From Bigelowiella natans CCMP2755 (lineage: Eukaryota > Cercozoa > Chlorarachniophyceae), in NCBI GenBank assembly GCA_000320545.1, contig ADNK01003292.1, positions 7,501 to 65,780 of the forward strand: 58,280 nt of DNA. Direction: 5' to 3'. How positions within the stretch are numbered: position 1 is the first letter of the stretch; the number at the start of each line of letters is the position of its first letter. The notes below the pieces were generated by a model. It was given only the letters and a program-made list of their open reading frames with translations. It was not told where the DNA came from and did not search any database. This document shows, piece after piece, positions 58,258 through 58,280 of this stretch. The translations under genes and the position numbers were made by a program.

Positions 58258-58280
58258 CAGCAATATATACAGTTTTTTTG
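54254..58280 (+). CDS. Tudor/MBT-like repeat plus OTU deubiquitinase (3' truncated)
   Basis: The exons are 54254-54486, 54799-54905, 55228-55352, 55756-55983, 56140-56255, 56575-56627, 57041-57132, 57631-57678 and 58075-58209. All are GT-AG and in phase; the last donor is GTAAGG and the gene continues past the window. The first exon is Lys/Ser/Pro-rich, then comes a Tudor/MBT-like unit: DCRDKYGMWLEAEVVKLRK, spliced to VLIHYNNWDSKWDEWIPL. A middle unit reads AKVAIWGPNGLRKWFQGVI. A second full unit is IEVLDTAKKWLPAEVLKV, FVSYENWDS, WDEWIDTIKAKGRVRPL. The OTU domain begins after a helical linker, with DIKGDGNCQFRCFAHQ (catalytic Asp and Cys) and IYGDDEKHLTVRKMCCNHI. The catalytic His lies beyond the window. 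OTU enzymes cleave ubiquitin chains; the Tudor/MBT part may bind methylated lysine or arginine on histones. The true start is unknown; an extra exon around 55024-55150 is possible. Confidence 0.82.
55706..55750. repeat. (TG)n microsatellite before OTU-gene 3' splice site
   Basis: The TG run ends about five bases before the AG at 55755 and occupies the place of the polypyrimidine tract. Confidence 0.9.
56713..56852. repeat. (GA)n and (TAG)n microsatellites in intron
   Basis: A GA run (about 56713-56747) and a TAG run (about 56805-56852) lie in the intron between OTU-gene exons at 56575 and 57041. Confidence 0.9.
57361..57393. repeat. (TA)n microsatellite in intron
   Basis: A TA run lies in the intron before the first OTU catalytic exon. 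A CA run (57138-57172) and a TCC run (57566-57603) are in the same intron, along with a two-copy duplication of about 52 bp (57473-57550 region). Confidence 0.85.
57996..58047. repeat. (TCC)n microsatellite before 3' splice site
   Basis: The TCC run lies upstream of the AG at 58074. A CA run (58218-58257) follows the next 5' splice site. Confidence 0.9.

Overview
The window is nuclear DNA from an intron-rich eukaryote, most likely a flagellated alga with a secondary plastid. Three genes support this: an ALB3/YidC plastid insertase whose N-terminus is a signal-like hydrophobic segment followed by a basic leader, a full-length HYDIN (central-pair protein of motile cilia), and a mitochondrion-targeted protein. 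Introns follow GT-AG and most are loaded with simple-sequence repeats (TC, TA, TG, CA, TAG, poly-C). A chlorarachniophyte-like alga fits best, but the species is an inference.

I joined exons by hand, requiring GT-AG ends and a continuous reading frame. Layout: ALB3-like insertase (3175-1421, minus); SERGT1/HPAT-like peptidyl glycosyltransferase, 13 exons (3704-8524, plus); aberrant ARF-like GTPase, 4 exons (10183-9145, minus); HYDIN, 14 exons, 4859 codons (11242-27326, plus); U-box/SAM protein (29338-30882, plus); REJ-GPS polycystin-1-like receptor, 7 exons (39713-32634, minus); GNB1L-like WD40 protein, 3 exons (40281-41634, plus); endonuclease/exonuclease/phosphatase-family enzyme, 13 exons (46040-42324, minus); mitochondrial coiled-coil protein, 5 exons (49452-47727, minus); multi-TM class-3 lipase (49826-52210, plus); and a Tudor/MBT-like plus OTU deubiquitinase that runs off the right end (54254-58209 and beyond, plus).

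Genes mostly alternate in strand, giving four head-to-head pairs with short shared 5' regions: 528, 1058, 567 and 373 bp. HYDIN and the ARF-like GTPase share one of these and may both serve the flagellum. No operon-like logic is expected.

The most unusual feature is a set of five islands rich in CTAG and TGCA words (about 1-1400, 8650-9110, 27330-32620, 47110-47700, 52220-53340). Each sits at the 3' end of at least one gene and avoids the shared 5' regions. Three stretches of these islands carry six copies of an undescribed element of about 45-55 bp, and the largest island also carries a roughly 230-bp direct duplication, a 23-bp inverted repeat and the U-box gene. They could be remains of one family of mobile or viral insertions, or a special class of 3' intergenic DNA.
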